64,000 nucleotides of DNA from Beijerinckiaceae bacterium (GTDB taxonomy: Bacteria; Pseudomonadota; Alphaproteobacteria; Rhizobiales; Beijerinckiaceae). The stretch spans positions 1 to 64,000 of the forward strand of contig JAIELD010000034.1 of NCBI GenBank assembly GCA_019753285.1, in the 5' to 3' direction. The position numbers and the translations under genes are program-made. Positions 7,736-16,185 of this stretch are shown here, piece by piece. The notes beneath the pieces were generated by a model that worked only from the letters and a program-made list of their open reading frames with translations, searched no databases and was not told the origin of the DNA. The first letter of the stretch is position 1. Every line of letters starts with the position of its first letter.

Positions 7736-8917
7736 GTGATGCCGACCGTGCCAACCACTCCGACCGTCCTCATGCCTGCCTCATCGATGACACATGACGC
7801 CACGCCGCATGGCCTTGCCAAAGACGCCATCCTGCCGCGTCGCGCGGCCAACGAAATCGACTTCTGGCGCGGCTTCGCGCTCGTCTCGATCTTCATCAAC
7901 CACATACCGGGCATTTTCTTCGAGGCCTGGACCTATCGAAACCTCGGCGTTTCCGACTCCGCCGAGCTGTTCGTTTTCCTTGCCGGGTTTTCACTGCGCT
8001 TTCTCTCGGAGAGCCGCGCCGAGAACTTGACGACCGTCCGGCTGTTCATGCGGCTCGAAGCCCGCGCCTTCACGCTTTACGCCGCGCAAATCCTCATCAC
8101 GGTTGTAGCGCTCGCGATGCTTGCCGCAGGGGCGCTCTATTTCGAGACACCGCTGCTGCTGCAATGGAACAATGCGCAGGCATTCTTTCAGGAGCCGGTG
8201 CCGACGATCATAGGCATTGCCGCGCTCACCCACCAGCTCGGCTATTTCGACATTCTGCCGCTTTATATCGTCCTGATGATCTGTGCGCCGTTCATCGTTC
8301 TGCTGCATCGGCGGCTTCCATCTCTTCTGCTGCCCTTGTCCTTCGCCCTGTGGGTCGCGACATTGGTGTCGGAGGTGAACCTGCCGACATGGCCAGTCGA
8401 AGGACGGTGGTATTTCAACCCGCTTGCCTGGCAGTTCGATTTCGTGAGCGGCTTCGTGGTGGCGCGTGCGACCGGCTTGGGTTCCGTCGCCCGCAGGCAT
8501 CTGACGGCCTTGAGAGTCATCGGCGCGATGATCGTGGCCGCGGGGCTCGCGACGCGTCTTTTCGACTGGAGCCCCAACGCATTCACCGTGCCTGAACCGC
8601 ATTTGGTGTTCGTTTTCAACAAGACGTTCCTCACGCCGGCGCGATACCTGCATCTGCTTGGGCTCGTCGCGTTTTTCGCCGGCGCGTTCGATCGGCTGAT
8701 GCGCTTCGACGTTTTTCGGCCGGTTGGCGCATTCTTTGCTCTGCTTGGCCGCAATTCGCTGCACGTATTTTGTGCCGGTTCTTTGTTAAGCCTGTCTGGA
8801 CAAATGGCCAGATTTGCACTGGAAATTAGCATCGCCACCGACTTGATGGTAATTGGTGTGGGAATAGCGTGTCTGACATTGGTTGCGTGGTTGAACGAAT
8901 GGCGCTCTCGATTGTGA
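7736..8917 (+). CDS. opgC: OpgC-family membrane acyltransferase (periplasmic glucan succinylation)
   Basis: A polytopic inner-membrane protein of up to 393 aa. The opening of the domain, NEIDFWRGFALVSIFINHIPG, is typical of the OpgC family, with the conserved Asp-Phe-Trp-Arg-Gly and the membrane-embedded His; it continues with SDSAELFVFLAGFSL and about ten hydrophobic segments. OpgC proteins transfer succinyl or other acyl groups to osmoregulated periplasmic glucans. In-frame ATGs at 7736, 7772 and 7787 all precede the domain by 20-40 residues and no strong ribosome binding site decides between them. It is divergent from the ferredoxin/MscS pair and overlaps the SGNH gene. Confidence 0.85.
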   Translation: MMPTVPTTPTVLMPASSMTHDATPHGLAKDAILPRRAANEIDFWRGFALVSIFINHIPGIFFEAWTYRNLGVSDSAELFVFLAGFSLRFLSESRAENLTTVRLFMRLEARAFTLYAAQILITVVALAMLAAGALYFETPLLLQWNNAQAFFQEPVPTIIGIAALTHQLGYFDILPLYIVLMICAPFIVLLHRRLPSLLLPLSFALWVATLVSEVNLPTWPVEGRWYFNPLAWQFDFVSGFVVARATGLGSVARRHLTALRVIGAMIVAAGLATRLFDWSPNAFTVPEPHLVFVFNKTFLTPARYLHLLGLVAFFAGAFDRLMRFDVFRPVGAFFALLGRNSLHVFCAGSLLSLSGQMARFALEISIATDLMVIGVGIACLTLVAWLNEWRSRL

Positions 8918-9828
8918 AACTGCGGCTCGACATGTCGTCCGCCCTCAAAGCCGCCGCGCTTGCGGGGTCGACCGCTTTTGCCTGCCTGTCGTCGATCGGC
9001 CTGGCTCAGGTGCCGGTGAAGGAGCCGCCGGTCCCGGCAATTGGGCCGAACCTCACGGTCGCGCCGATCTCGGCATCAGGCGTCAACCCGGCGGTTCCTG
9101 TGATGAGCGTGCAGTGTTCGCTGCCGACCAAGGAGATCGCTGAGCCATCGCCGCTGTCCAACGTGACGGCGAAGATCGAGAAGGACCGCAGGCTCAAGAT
9201 CCTCGCGATCGGTTCGTCGTCCACCGTCGGCGTCGGCGCGTCCGACCGCAGCAAGGCGTATCCATCGCAGCTGGAAGGCATTCTCGAAAAGGTCTGGAAG
9301 GATGTCGACGTTACCATCGTCAATCGCGGCGTGTCAGGCGAAGTCGCGGCGGTCACGGCAGAGCGGCTGCTGAGTGAGGCCGCGCTTGTGCGCCCCGATC
9401 TCGTGCTCTGGCAAGTCGGTACGAACGATGCCGTCTCGCATGTGCGCGTCGAGGACTTCGAGGAGACGCTGACCAACACGGTGCATCTCCTGAAGCAGCA
9501 TAACATCGACGTCGTTCTCGTCGGCCTGCAGTACACGCCCAAATTCGCGCGCGACGAGAACTACATCGAGATTCGCAAGGCCGTGAACCGCGTCTCCGAG
9601 GCGGAGCACATCCTCTATGTCCGCCGGTATCAGGCGATGGAGTTCATCGCCCGCACCCGGGCCAATCTTCAGATGATGGCCGACGACAACTTCCACCTCA
9701 ACGATCTTGGCTATCAGTGCATGGCGGAGCACATCGCGCAGGCGCTCGTAGCCAACCTGTTCGTGCGTCGCCGCGACCAGATCGCGCCGCAGCGCCCGCC
9801 GACGCCACAGCCGGCCGCCGCGCAGTAG
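8899..9828 (+). CDS. Secreted SGNH/GDSL-type hydrolase
   Basis: A predicted periplasmic esterase of about 309 aa. The N-terminus has a positively charged start and a hydrophobic core ending in LSSIGLAQ, which fits a Sec signal peptide. SGNH blocks are visible in order: IGSSSTVGVGAS (block I, catalytic Ser), NRGVSGE (block II Gly), VGTNDA (block III Asn) and DDNFHLNDLGY (block V with the Asp-His pair). A proline-rich tail ends the protein. The ATG at 8899 overlaps opgC by 19 bases; a GTG at 8869 and an ATG at 8932 are alternatives. Its position suggests action on acyl groups of periplasmic glucans, which is inference. Confidence 0.8.
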   Translation: MALSIVKLRLDMSSALKAAALAGSTAFACLSSIGLAQVPVKEPPVPAIGPNLTVAPISASGVNPAVPVMSVQCSLPTKEIAEPSPLSNVTAKIEKDRRLKILAIGSSSTVGVGASDRSKAYPSQLEGILEKVWKDVDVTIVNRGVSGEVAAVTAERLLSEAALVRPDLVLWQVGTNDAVSHVRVEDFEETLTNTVHLLKQHNIDVVLVGLQYTPKFARDENYIEIRKAVNRVSEAEHILYVRRYQAMEFIARTRANLQMMADDNFHLNDLGYQCMAEHIAQALVANLFVRRRDQIAPQRPPTPQPAAAQ

Positions 9829-9966
9829 CGCATGGCGCGGACCGTGCCGGCGAGCTGCAACATCGCGTTTGCATATCCGGGTGATCTATTTCACAGTCCG
9901 ACACCAACTTGCCGGCCGGCGGCTCCCGTCCGCCTCGCCTTTCCTGCCTTCGAAAGTCTTGCCTGA

Positions 9967-11787
9967 ATGAGCCCAGTATCGCCGCCCCCCTTCACGACGC
10001 GGCCGGAAATCAGCGGCACCTTTGGTGTCGTCGCCTCGACCCACTGGATCGCGTCGAGCGTGGGGATGGGTATTCTGGAGCGTGGCGGCAACGCCTTCGA
10101 CGCCGGAACGGCGGCCGCTTTCACGCTGCAGGTGGTGGAGCCGCATCTCAACGGCCCCGGCGGCGATACGCCCATCATCCTGCGCAAGGCGGGGTCCGAT
10201 ACGGTCGAGGTCATCTGCGGGCAGGGGCCTGCGCCGGCAGGACTCAGCATCGAGCATTGCCGTTCGTTGGGGCTCGACATGGTGCCTGGAACAGGCCTTC
10301 TCGCGACGTGCATCCCCGGCAGCTTCGACGCCTTCATGCTGCTGCTGCGCGATTACGGCACGATGAGCGTTCGCGACGTGCTGGAAGCCGCGATCCATTA
10401 CGCGCGCAACGGCTACACGATGATCGACCGCATCGTCACGACGATCGCCTCGGTCAAGGATATGATGAAGGACCACTGGCCAAGCTCGGCTGCCATCTAT
10501 CTGCCCAACGGCGATCTGCCGCCAGTCGGCCAGCTCTTCAGAAACCCGAAGCTCGCCGACATGTATGAGCGCGTCCTGCGCGAGGCGGAGAGCGTCGGAG
10601 GCGATCGCGTGCGCCAGATCGAGAAGGCGCGGCTGGTCTGGTCGGAGGGCTTCGTCGCGGCGGAGATCGACCGGTTCTGCCGCACGCAGGACGTGATGGA
10701 TTCCAGCGGTCGCCGGCATCGCGGCGTCCTTAACGGCGCGGACATGGCCGGCTGGCAGGCGAGCGTCGAAGCGCCGATCAGCTACGATTATGGTCGGTAC
10801 ACCGTCTGCAAGCCGGGCCCATGGAGCCAGGGGCTCGTCTGCCTCCAGCAACTCGCTTTGCTGAGCGGCTTCGATCTCGACGGGCTCGATCCGGCCGGGC
10901 CGGACTTCATCCATCTTCAAACAGAATGCGCAAAGCTCGCCTTCGCTGATCGCGACACCTTCTACGGCGACCCCGATTTTGTGGACGTCCCGATCGATAC
11001 GCTCCTGTCAAAGGCCTATAATGACGAGCGCCGCAAGCTCGTCGGCCAGACCGCTTCGCTGGAGCTGCGTCCGGGCTCGGTGCCGGGCTTCGGAGGCAGG
11101 CTCGATGCGCGCGTCGCGGGCACGACCGGCATCGATGCAAGAAGCGGCGCGGGCGAACCCACAGTCGGCCGGCATCTCGAGACCGTGAGCAGCGACGGCA
11201 TGGTGCAGGGTGATACGGTGCATTTCGACATCATCGACCGCCATGGAAACATGATCTCCTCGACACCGTCCGGCGGCTGGCTGCAAAGCTCGCCGGTCAT
11301 CCCCGAGCTTGGCTTCTGTCTCGGAACGCGCGCGCAGATGTTCTGGCTCGACCCTTCGCACCCGGCCGGTCTCATGCCTGGCAAGCGGCCGCGCTCCACG
11401 TTGACGCCGACGATCGCTCTCAGGGACGGCAAGCCGTATCTTGCCTGGGGCAGCCCGGGCGGCGACCAGCAGGACCAGTGGATCCCGCAACTGCTCCTCA
11501 GGCACGCCCATGCGGGCATGAACCTGCAGGAGGCGATCGATGCGCCGGCCTGGCACAGCGAGCATTTCCCGGGCTCGTTCTGGCCGCGTGAATCGCGCCC
11601 TGGCGTGCTGGTCGTGGAAAGCCGCGTGCCTGAAGCATCGGTGAAGGAGCTCCGGCGGCGCGGGCATGTCGTCGAGGTCGGTGGCCCATGGTCCGAAGGC
11701 CGGCTGACCGCCGCCTCCACCGATGGAACGATGCTGAAAGCTGCAGCCAATCCACGCGGCATGCAGGGCTATGCGGTGGGCCGATGA
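9967..11787 (+). CDS. ggt: Gamma-glutamyltransferase family protein, apparently cytoplasmic
   Basis: A 606-aa Ntn-hydrolase of the gamma-glutamyltransferase family, which self-cleaves and then transfers or hydrolyses gamma-glutamyl groups. The processing nucleophile is Thr417 in QGDTVHFDIID, equivalent to the TTHYS-type site of classical enzymes. Downstream, PGKRPRSTLTPTI corresponds to the Ser-Ser oxyanion region (here Ser-Thr), and GSPGG is conserved. The N-terminal block HWIASSVGMGILERGGNAFD is typical. There is no signal peptide, unlike the periplasmic E. coli enzyme, which suggests substrates are imported first. It starts a run of coupled genes (DUF1028 protein, dppDF) and is followed by two peptide transporters and D-amino-acid dehydrogenase. 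Confidence 0.88.
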   Translation: MSPVSPPPFTTRPEISGTFGVVASTHWIASSVGMGILERGGNAFDAGTAAAFTLQVVEPHLNGPGGDTPIILRKAGSDTVEVICGQGPAPAGLSIEHCRSLGLDMVPGTGLLATCIPGSFDAFMLLLRDYGTMSVRDVLEAAIHYARNGYTMIDRIVTTIASVKDMMKDHWPSSAAIYLPNGDLPPVGQLFRNPKLADMYERVLREAESVGGDRVRQIEKARLVWSEGFVAAEIDRFCRTQDVMDSSGRRHRGVLNGADMAGWQASVEAPISYDYGRYTVCKPGPWSQGLVCLQQLALLSGFDLDGLDPAGPDFIHLQTECAKLAFADRDTFYGDPDFVDVPIDTLLSKAYNDERRKLVGQTASLELRPGSVPGFGGRLDARVAGTTGIDARSGAGEPTVGRHLETVSSDGMVQGDTVHFDIIDRHGNMISSTPSGGWLQSSPVIPELGFCLGTRAQMFWLDPSHPAGLMPGKRPRSTLTPTIALRDGKPYLAWGSPGGDQQDQWIPQLLLRHAHAGMNLQEAIDAPAWHSEHFPGSFWPRESRPGVLVVESRVPEASVKELRRRGHVVEVGGPWSEGRLTAASTDGTMLKAAANPRGMQGYAVGR

Positions 11788-12536
11788 CCTGGTCGATCGT
11801 TTATCGCGACACGGAGAAAGGTCTGCTCGGTATCGCAGTCAGCACCTGCGCTTTCGCGGTTGGATCAAGAGTGCCGTTCATAGAGACGGAGACCGGGGCC
11901 ATCGCCTCGCAGGCCTTTGTCAATCCGTTTTATGGCAGGCGCGGGATCGAGCTGATGCGAGCCGGCGCAAGCGCCGAGCAGATGATCGCCATCGTCACGT
12001 CGAGCGATGCAGGGCGTGGCCAGCGGCAGGTCCATGCGATCGACCGGCATGGCGGGCAGGCCGCCTACACGGGCGCGGATTGCATTCCCTGGTGCGGCCA
12101 CCTGGTGCGCAAGGGGTTCTCGGTTGCGGGCAACATGCTGAGTGGGGCAGCCGTGATCGAGGAAACGGCGCGCGTTTTCGAGGCATCCGCCGGCGATCCG
12201 CTGCCGCGCCGGTTTCTGAAAGCGCTCGATGCCGGCGAGGCGGCAGGCGGCGACAAGCGGGGCAAGCAATCCGCGGCGATTCTCATCCATGGCGGTGAGG
12301 AGTATCCGCTGCTCGACATCAGGGTCGACGACCACGTCGATCCGCTTGCCGAGTTGAGGCGGCTGGAGGCGGTCAGTCGGCAGCGCTCGATCCATTATCA
12401 GAAGTTCCAGCCAAGCCGGGCAAACCCCGCGGGCATCACCGACCGCGAGGAGCTCGAGCGCCTGATCGCGCAATCAATCGCCGAGGCGGCCGAGGCCGAG
12501 AGCGTGCTTGCGGCACACGGCGACACGAGCGGCTGA
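11784..12536 (+). CDS. DUF1028 family protein (putative Ntn-hydrolase-like)
   Basis: A 250-aa protein beginning MTWSIVYRD, with the ATG overlapping the ggt stop as ATGA. Family features are the N-terminal GLLGIAVSTCAFAVGSRVPF and the segment TGAIASQAFVNPFYGRRG, followed by the Gly-rich FSVAGNMLSG and AAILIHGGEEYP strands. DUF1028 proteins are predicted to have an Ntn-hydrolase-type fold and occur near peptide or amide catabolic genes; the precise reaction is not established. Coupling to gamma-glutamyltransferase and to a peptide importer suggests a role in breaking down an imported amide or peptide. The C-terminal 60 residues are charged and less conserved in appearance. Confidence 0.8.
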   Translation: MTWSIVYRDTEKGLLGIAVSTCAFAVGSRVPFIETETGAIASQAFVNPFYGRRGIELMRAGASAEQMIAIVTSSDAGRGQRQVHAIDRHGGQAAYTGADCIPWCGHLVRKGFSVAGNMLSGAAVIEETARVFEASAGDPLPRRFLKALDAGEAAGGDKRGKQSAAILIHGGEEYPLLDIRVDDHVDPLAELRRLEAVSRQRSIHYQKFQPSRANPAGITDREELERLIAQSIAEAAEAESVLAAHGDTSG

Positions 12537-12545
12537 GGATTGCCC

Positions 12546-13529
12546 ATGTCCAGCGTGCTCGAGGTCGACGAACTTTCCGTATCCTTCGCTGGCGAGGACG
12601 GACGCATGACCACGGTCGTCGACAAGGTGAGCTTCAAGATCGGCACCGGCCGCACGCTCGGCATCGTCGGGGAATCCGGCTGCGGGAAAAGCGTCACCTC
12701 TCTCGCGATCATGGGTTTGCTCGACCCCGCATCCGCCAGCGTTTCCGGAACGGTGACGTTTGAGGGCATCGACCTGCGACGCGAGAGCGAATCGCGGCTT
12801 CGCGATCTGCGAGGCGACCGGATGGCCATGATTTTTCAGGAGCCGATGACCTCGCTCAACCCGTCCCACACGGTTGGCGCGCAGATCGTCGAAGCGATCC
12901 AGAGGCACAGGGCGCTGTCGCGCAAGGACGCCGAGGCGCGTGCCCTCGAAGCGTTGAGGCAGGTCAGCATTCCTTCGCCCGAAACGCGCTTCCACGATTA
13001 TCCCCATCGTCTCTCGGGCGGCATGCGCCAGAGGGTGATGATCGCGATGGCGTTGTCGTGCGATCCGAAGCTGGTGATCGCCGATGAGCCGACGACGGCG
13101 CTCGACGTCACGATCCAGGCGCAGATCCTCGATCTCCTGCGCCGCCTGCGGGATGACACCGGCGCTGCGATCATGCTGATCACTCATGATCTCGGCGTCG
13201 TCGCCGAGGTCTGCGAGGACGTACTCGTCATGTATGCCGGTGAGGTCGTCGAGCGCGCCAGCGTGGGAACGCTGTTTCGCGCGCCGCAGCATCCCTACAC
13301 GGTCGGGCTCATGGGTGCTATTCCGCGCATGGCCGAGCGAAAGCCGCGCCTCGCCACCATCGAGGGCAGCGTGCCCAATATGCGCGCCCTGCCGGCCGGC
13401 TGCCGGTTCTCGCCGCGCTGCCCGTTTGCTGACGCTCAGTGCCGCACCATGCCGCCGCCCATCCGCGAGGTGGAGGCAGGCCATACGACGCGATGCTGGA
13501 AAGCGCCGCTTGAAAGTCTGGTCGCATGA
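12546..13529 (+). CDS. dppD: Dipeptide/oligopeptide ABC transporter ATPase DppD (first system)
   Basis: A 327-aa ATPase of the DppD/OppD class. It has Walker A GESGCGKSV near residue 40, signature LSGGMRQR, Walker [16 protein letters not shown], and the C-terminal oligopeptide-transporter extension with the cysteine cluster CRFSPRCPFADAQC that in relatives binds an iron-sulfur cluster. I take the ATG at 12546 rather than the TTG two codons earlier. It follows the DUF1028 gene by nine bases and overlaps dppF by ATGA. It pairs with the next gene to energise the DppBC permeases at 16186-18011. Confidence 0.93.
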   Translation: MSSVLEVDELSVSFAGEDGRMTTVVDKVSFKIGTGRTLGIVGESGCGKSVTSLAIMGLLDPASASVSGTVTFEGIDLRRESESRLRDLRGDRMAMIFQEPMTSLNPSHTVGAQIVEAIQRHRALSRKDAEARALEALRQVSIPSPETRFHDYPHRLSGGMRQRVMIAMALSCDPKLVIADEPTTALDVTIQAQILDLLRRLRDDTGAAIMLITHDLGVVAEVCEDVLVMYAGEVVERASVGTLFRAPQHPYTVGLMGAIPRMAERKPRLATIEGSVPNMRALPAGCRFSPRCPFADAQCRTMPPPIREVEAGHTTRCWKAPLESLVA

Positions 13530-14587
13530 CGACCCCGATCCTAGCGGTCGAATCGCTGTCGAAGCACTTCGTCGTTCGGCGCTCGCTCTTCGGCAAGCCG
13601 CTCGCGCAGGTCGCGGCGGTCAACGATGTCAGCTTCGAGATTGCGCCCGGTGAGACACTCGCCTTCGTCGGGGAATCCGGCTGCGGAAAATCGACGCTCG
13701 GGCGTCTCGTGCTCCGCCTGATCGAGCCCAGCGCCGGAACGGTGCGGTTCGACGGCGCCGACATCGGTGCGTTGGACGCCGCCTCGCTGCGCCTTGCCCG
13801 CCGGCACATGCAGATGATCTTCCAGGACCCCTACGCGGCCCTCAACCCGCGCATGACCGTGAGGGAAATCCTCAGTGAACCCCTGATGTTGCATGGAATC
13901 GTGGAGAGAGAGAATCAACCGGCGAGGGTCGCTGAACTGATGCGCCTCGTCGGTCTGAAGCCCGAGCAGGCCGCGCGTTATCCTCACGAATTTTCGGGCG
14001 GTCAGCGCCAGCGCATCGTCATCGCGAGGGCGCTGGCGGTGGAGCCGAAGCTGATCGTCTGCGACGAGGCGGTCTCGGCGCTCGACGTATCGATCCGTGC
14101 GCAAATCCTCAATCTGCTCAGTGATCTGCAGGAGAGGCTCGGCGTCGCCTATCTGTTCATCTCGCATGACCTTGCCGTGGTGAAGCACATCGCGCAGCGC
14201 GTAGCGGTGATGTATCTCGGTTCGATCGTCGAGGTCGGCGAGGCCGAGACGCTGTTCGCCTCTCCCCGCCACCCCTACACGCAGGCGCTGCTCAGCGCGA
14301 TCCCGATCGCCGATCCGGGAGGCGCTGCAAACAGCTTCAAGCTCGAGGGCGACGTGCCGAGCGCGCTATCCCTGCCGCCGGGGTGCGCCTTTCACACGCG
14401 CTGCCCCCATGTGGCGCCTGTCTGCGTGGAGCAACGACCCGTGCTGTCGGCTGCCGCGGAGGGGCATTCGGTCGCCTGCCATCGATGGCATGAAATCGCT
14501 GCGCCAGACGGTGCGGGTCGCGCCGAGACAGAATTGTCGCCGACGCTTGAGCGGCTGATTGCGGCATTCGGTCCGCGTGCGGCCTGA
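13526..14587 (+). CDS. dppF: Dipeptide/oligopeptide ABC transporter ATPase DppF (first system)
   Basis: A 353-aa partner ATPase of the DppF/OppF class. Characteristic features are the N-terminal insert LFGKPLAQVAAVNDVSFE, Walker A GESGCGKST, signature FSGGQRQR and Walker B KLIVCDEAVSALDVS. The C-terminal extension holds CAFHTRCPHVAPVC, the cysteine cluster of this class. The start overlaps dppD by four bases. A gap of about 70 bases then leads to the binding-protein gene, so all of dppDFABC is likely one transcript with ggt and the DUF1028 gene. Confidence 0.93.
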   Translation: MTTPILAVESLSKHFVVRRSLFGKPLAQVAAVNDVSFEIAPGETLAFVGESGCGKSTLGRLVLRLIEPSAGTVRFDGADIGALDAASLRLARRHMQMIFQDPYAALNPRMTVREILSEPLMLHGIVERENQPARVAELMRLVGLKPEQAARYPHEFSGGQRQRIVIARALAVEPKLIVCDEAVSALDVSIRAQILNLLSDLQERLGVAYLFISHDLAVVKHIAQRVAVMYLGSIVEVGEAETLFASPRHPYTQALLSAIPIADPGGAANSFKLEGDVPSALSLPPGCAFHTRCPHVAPVCVEQRPVLSAAAEGHSVACHRWHEIAAPDGAGRAETELSPTLERLIAAFGPRAA

Positions 14588-14657
14588 TGCTCTTGGTTCG
14601 TGACTTGCATGCGATAGTCCGCTTTTGAAAAACACGTCGTCAGAGGAAACAAAGAGA

Positions 14658-16175
14658 ATGCAAAAGAGAAGAACAGCCCTTTACGCCGCTGCCCTGCTGC
14701 TCGGAAGCTCGTTGGCCGCGCAGGCCCAGTCGACGCTCCGCATCGGCCTGGCCGAAGACCCCGACATACTCGATCCCTCGCTTGCCCGAACCTATGTGGG
14801 CCGCATCGTCTTCAGCTCGATCTGCGACAAGCTGTTCGACATCAACGAGAAGCTGGAAGTCATTCCACAACTTGCACTTTCGCGCGAAACATCGGCGGAT
14901 GGGCTGTCCGTCACGATCAAGCTTCGGCCGGGCGTCAAGTTTCATGATGGCGAGCCGCTCGACGCCGAGGCGGCGAAGTATTCGCTCGAGCGCCACATGA
15001 CGATTCAGGGCTCGTTCCGGAAGCCCGAGCTTGCTTCGGTCGATCATGTTGAGGTCGTCGATCCGCTGACGGTGAAGCTCGTCCTGAAGGCGCCGTTCTC
15101 GCCGCTGATCGCCCAGCTCACCGACCGCGCAGGCATGATGGTCTCGCCGAAAGCCGCCAAGGCGGCGGGAGACAAGTTCGGGCTCGGCCCGGTCTGCGCG
15201 GGACCCTACAAATTCGTCGAGCGCGTGCAGCAGGACCGGATCGTCGTCGAGAAGTTCGCCGATTACTGGAACAAGCAAAACGTCTCGATCGACAGGATCG
15301 TCTATCGGCCCATCCCGGATTCGACCGTGCGCCTCGCCAATCTGAAATCCGGCCAGCTCGATCTCATCGAGCGGGCGCTGGCGACCGACATCAAGGACAT
15401 CCAGTCCAATCCGAAGCTGAAGCTCGCGACGGCGCTGGAACTCGGATATCAGGGCATCACGATCAATGTCGGCAAGGGCGACAAGTCGAAAGGCCCACTC
15501 GGCCAGGACAAGCGCGTTCGCCAGGCCTTTGATCTCGCGATCGACCGGGCGGCCATCAACGAGGTGGTGTTCAACGGCAATTTCGTGCCCGGAAACCAGT
15601 GGGTGAGCCCCGCAAATCCCTTCTACCAGGAGACGATGCCGGTCCGGCCGCGCGATGTCGCCAAGGCCAAGAAGCTGCTGGCCGAGGCAGGCGTCAAGAC
15701 GCCGGTCACGGTCGATCTCATGGTGCCGAACAATCCGGAGACCCGCGCCGTCTCCGAGCTCGTGCAGGGCATGACGGCGGAAGCAGGCTTCGACGTCAAG
15801 ATCCGCGTCACCGAATTCGCAACCTCGCTCAACGAGGCCGAGCAGGGTAACTTCCAGGCCTATATTCTGCGCTGGTCTGGCCGCACGGACCCGGACGGCA
15901 ACCTCTACACTTTCGTGAAGAGCGGCTCGCCGCAGAATTACAGCTTCTACACCAACGCCGATCTCGACAAGCAGTTGGAGGAGTCGCGCTCCAAGGATGG
16001 CGTACCGACTCGCAAGGCCATCTACACCGGCATCACGAAGACCCTGCTCGAAGACCTGCCGATCATCTACCTTTATCATCAGCGCCATCTGATCGTTCAT
16101 ACGGACAAGCTGAGCGGCTATGTGCAGGCACCTGATGGAATGATCCGGGTCGTCGGCCTGAAGCTCGCCCAGTGA
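14658..16175 (+). CDS. dppA: Peptide ABC transporter periplasmic binding protein DppA (first system)
   Basis: A 505-aa SBP_bac_5 family protein that captures peptides in the periplasm. I start at the ATG at 14658, which follows a purine-rich AGAGGAAAC and opens a good Sec signal peptide (QKRRTALYAAALLLGSSLAAQAQ); the TTG at 14625 is unlikely. The mature protein has the family opening LRIGLAEDPDILDPSLAR, the KLRPGVKFHDGEPLDAE block near residue 95 and a cluster 5 C-terminal half. Two cysteine-containing loops (SSICDK, GPVCAGPY) may be disulfide bonded. It is followed after ten bases by its permease genes. Confidence 0.9.
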   Translation: MQKRRTALYAAALLLGSSLAAQAQSTLRIGLAEDPDILDPSLARTYVGRIVFSSICDKLFDINEKLEVIPQLALSRETSADGLSVTIKLRPGVKFHDGEPLDAEAAKYSLERHMTIQGSFRKPELASVDHVEVVDPLTVKLVLKAPFSPLIAQLTDRAGMMVSPKAAKAAGDKFGLGPVCAGPYKFVERVQQDRIVVEKFADYWNKQNVSIDRIVYRPIPDSTVRLANLKSGQLDLIERALATDIKDIQSNPKLKLATALELGYQGITINVGKGDKSKGPLGQDKRVRQAFDLAIDRAAINEVVFNGNFVPGNQWVSPANPFYQETMPVRPRDVAKAKKLLAEAGVKTPVTVDLMVPNNPETRAVSELVQGMTAEAGFDVKIRVTEFATSLNEAEQGNFQAYILRWSGRTDPDGNLYTFVKSGSPQNYSFYTNADLDKQLEESRSKDGVPTRKAIYTGITKTLLEDLPIIYLYHQRHLIVHTDKLSGYVQAPDGMIRVVGLKLAQ

Positions 16176-16185
16176 AGGCCTCGGC

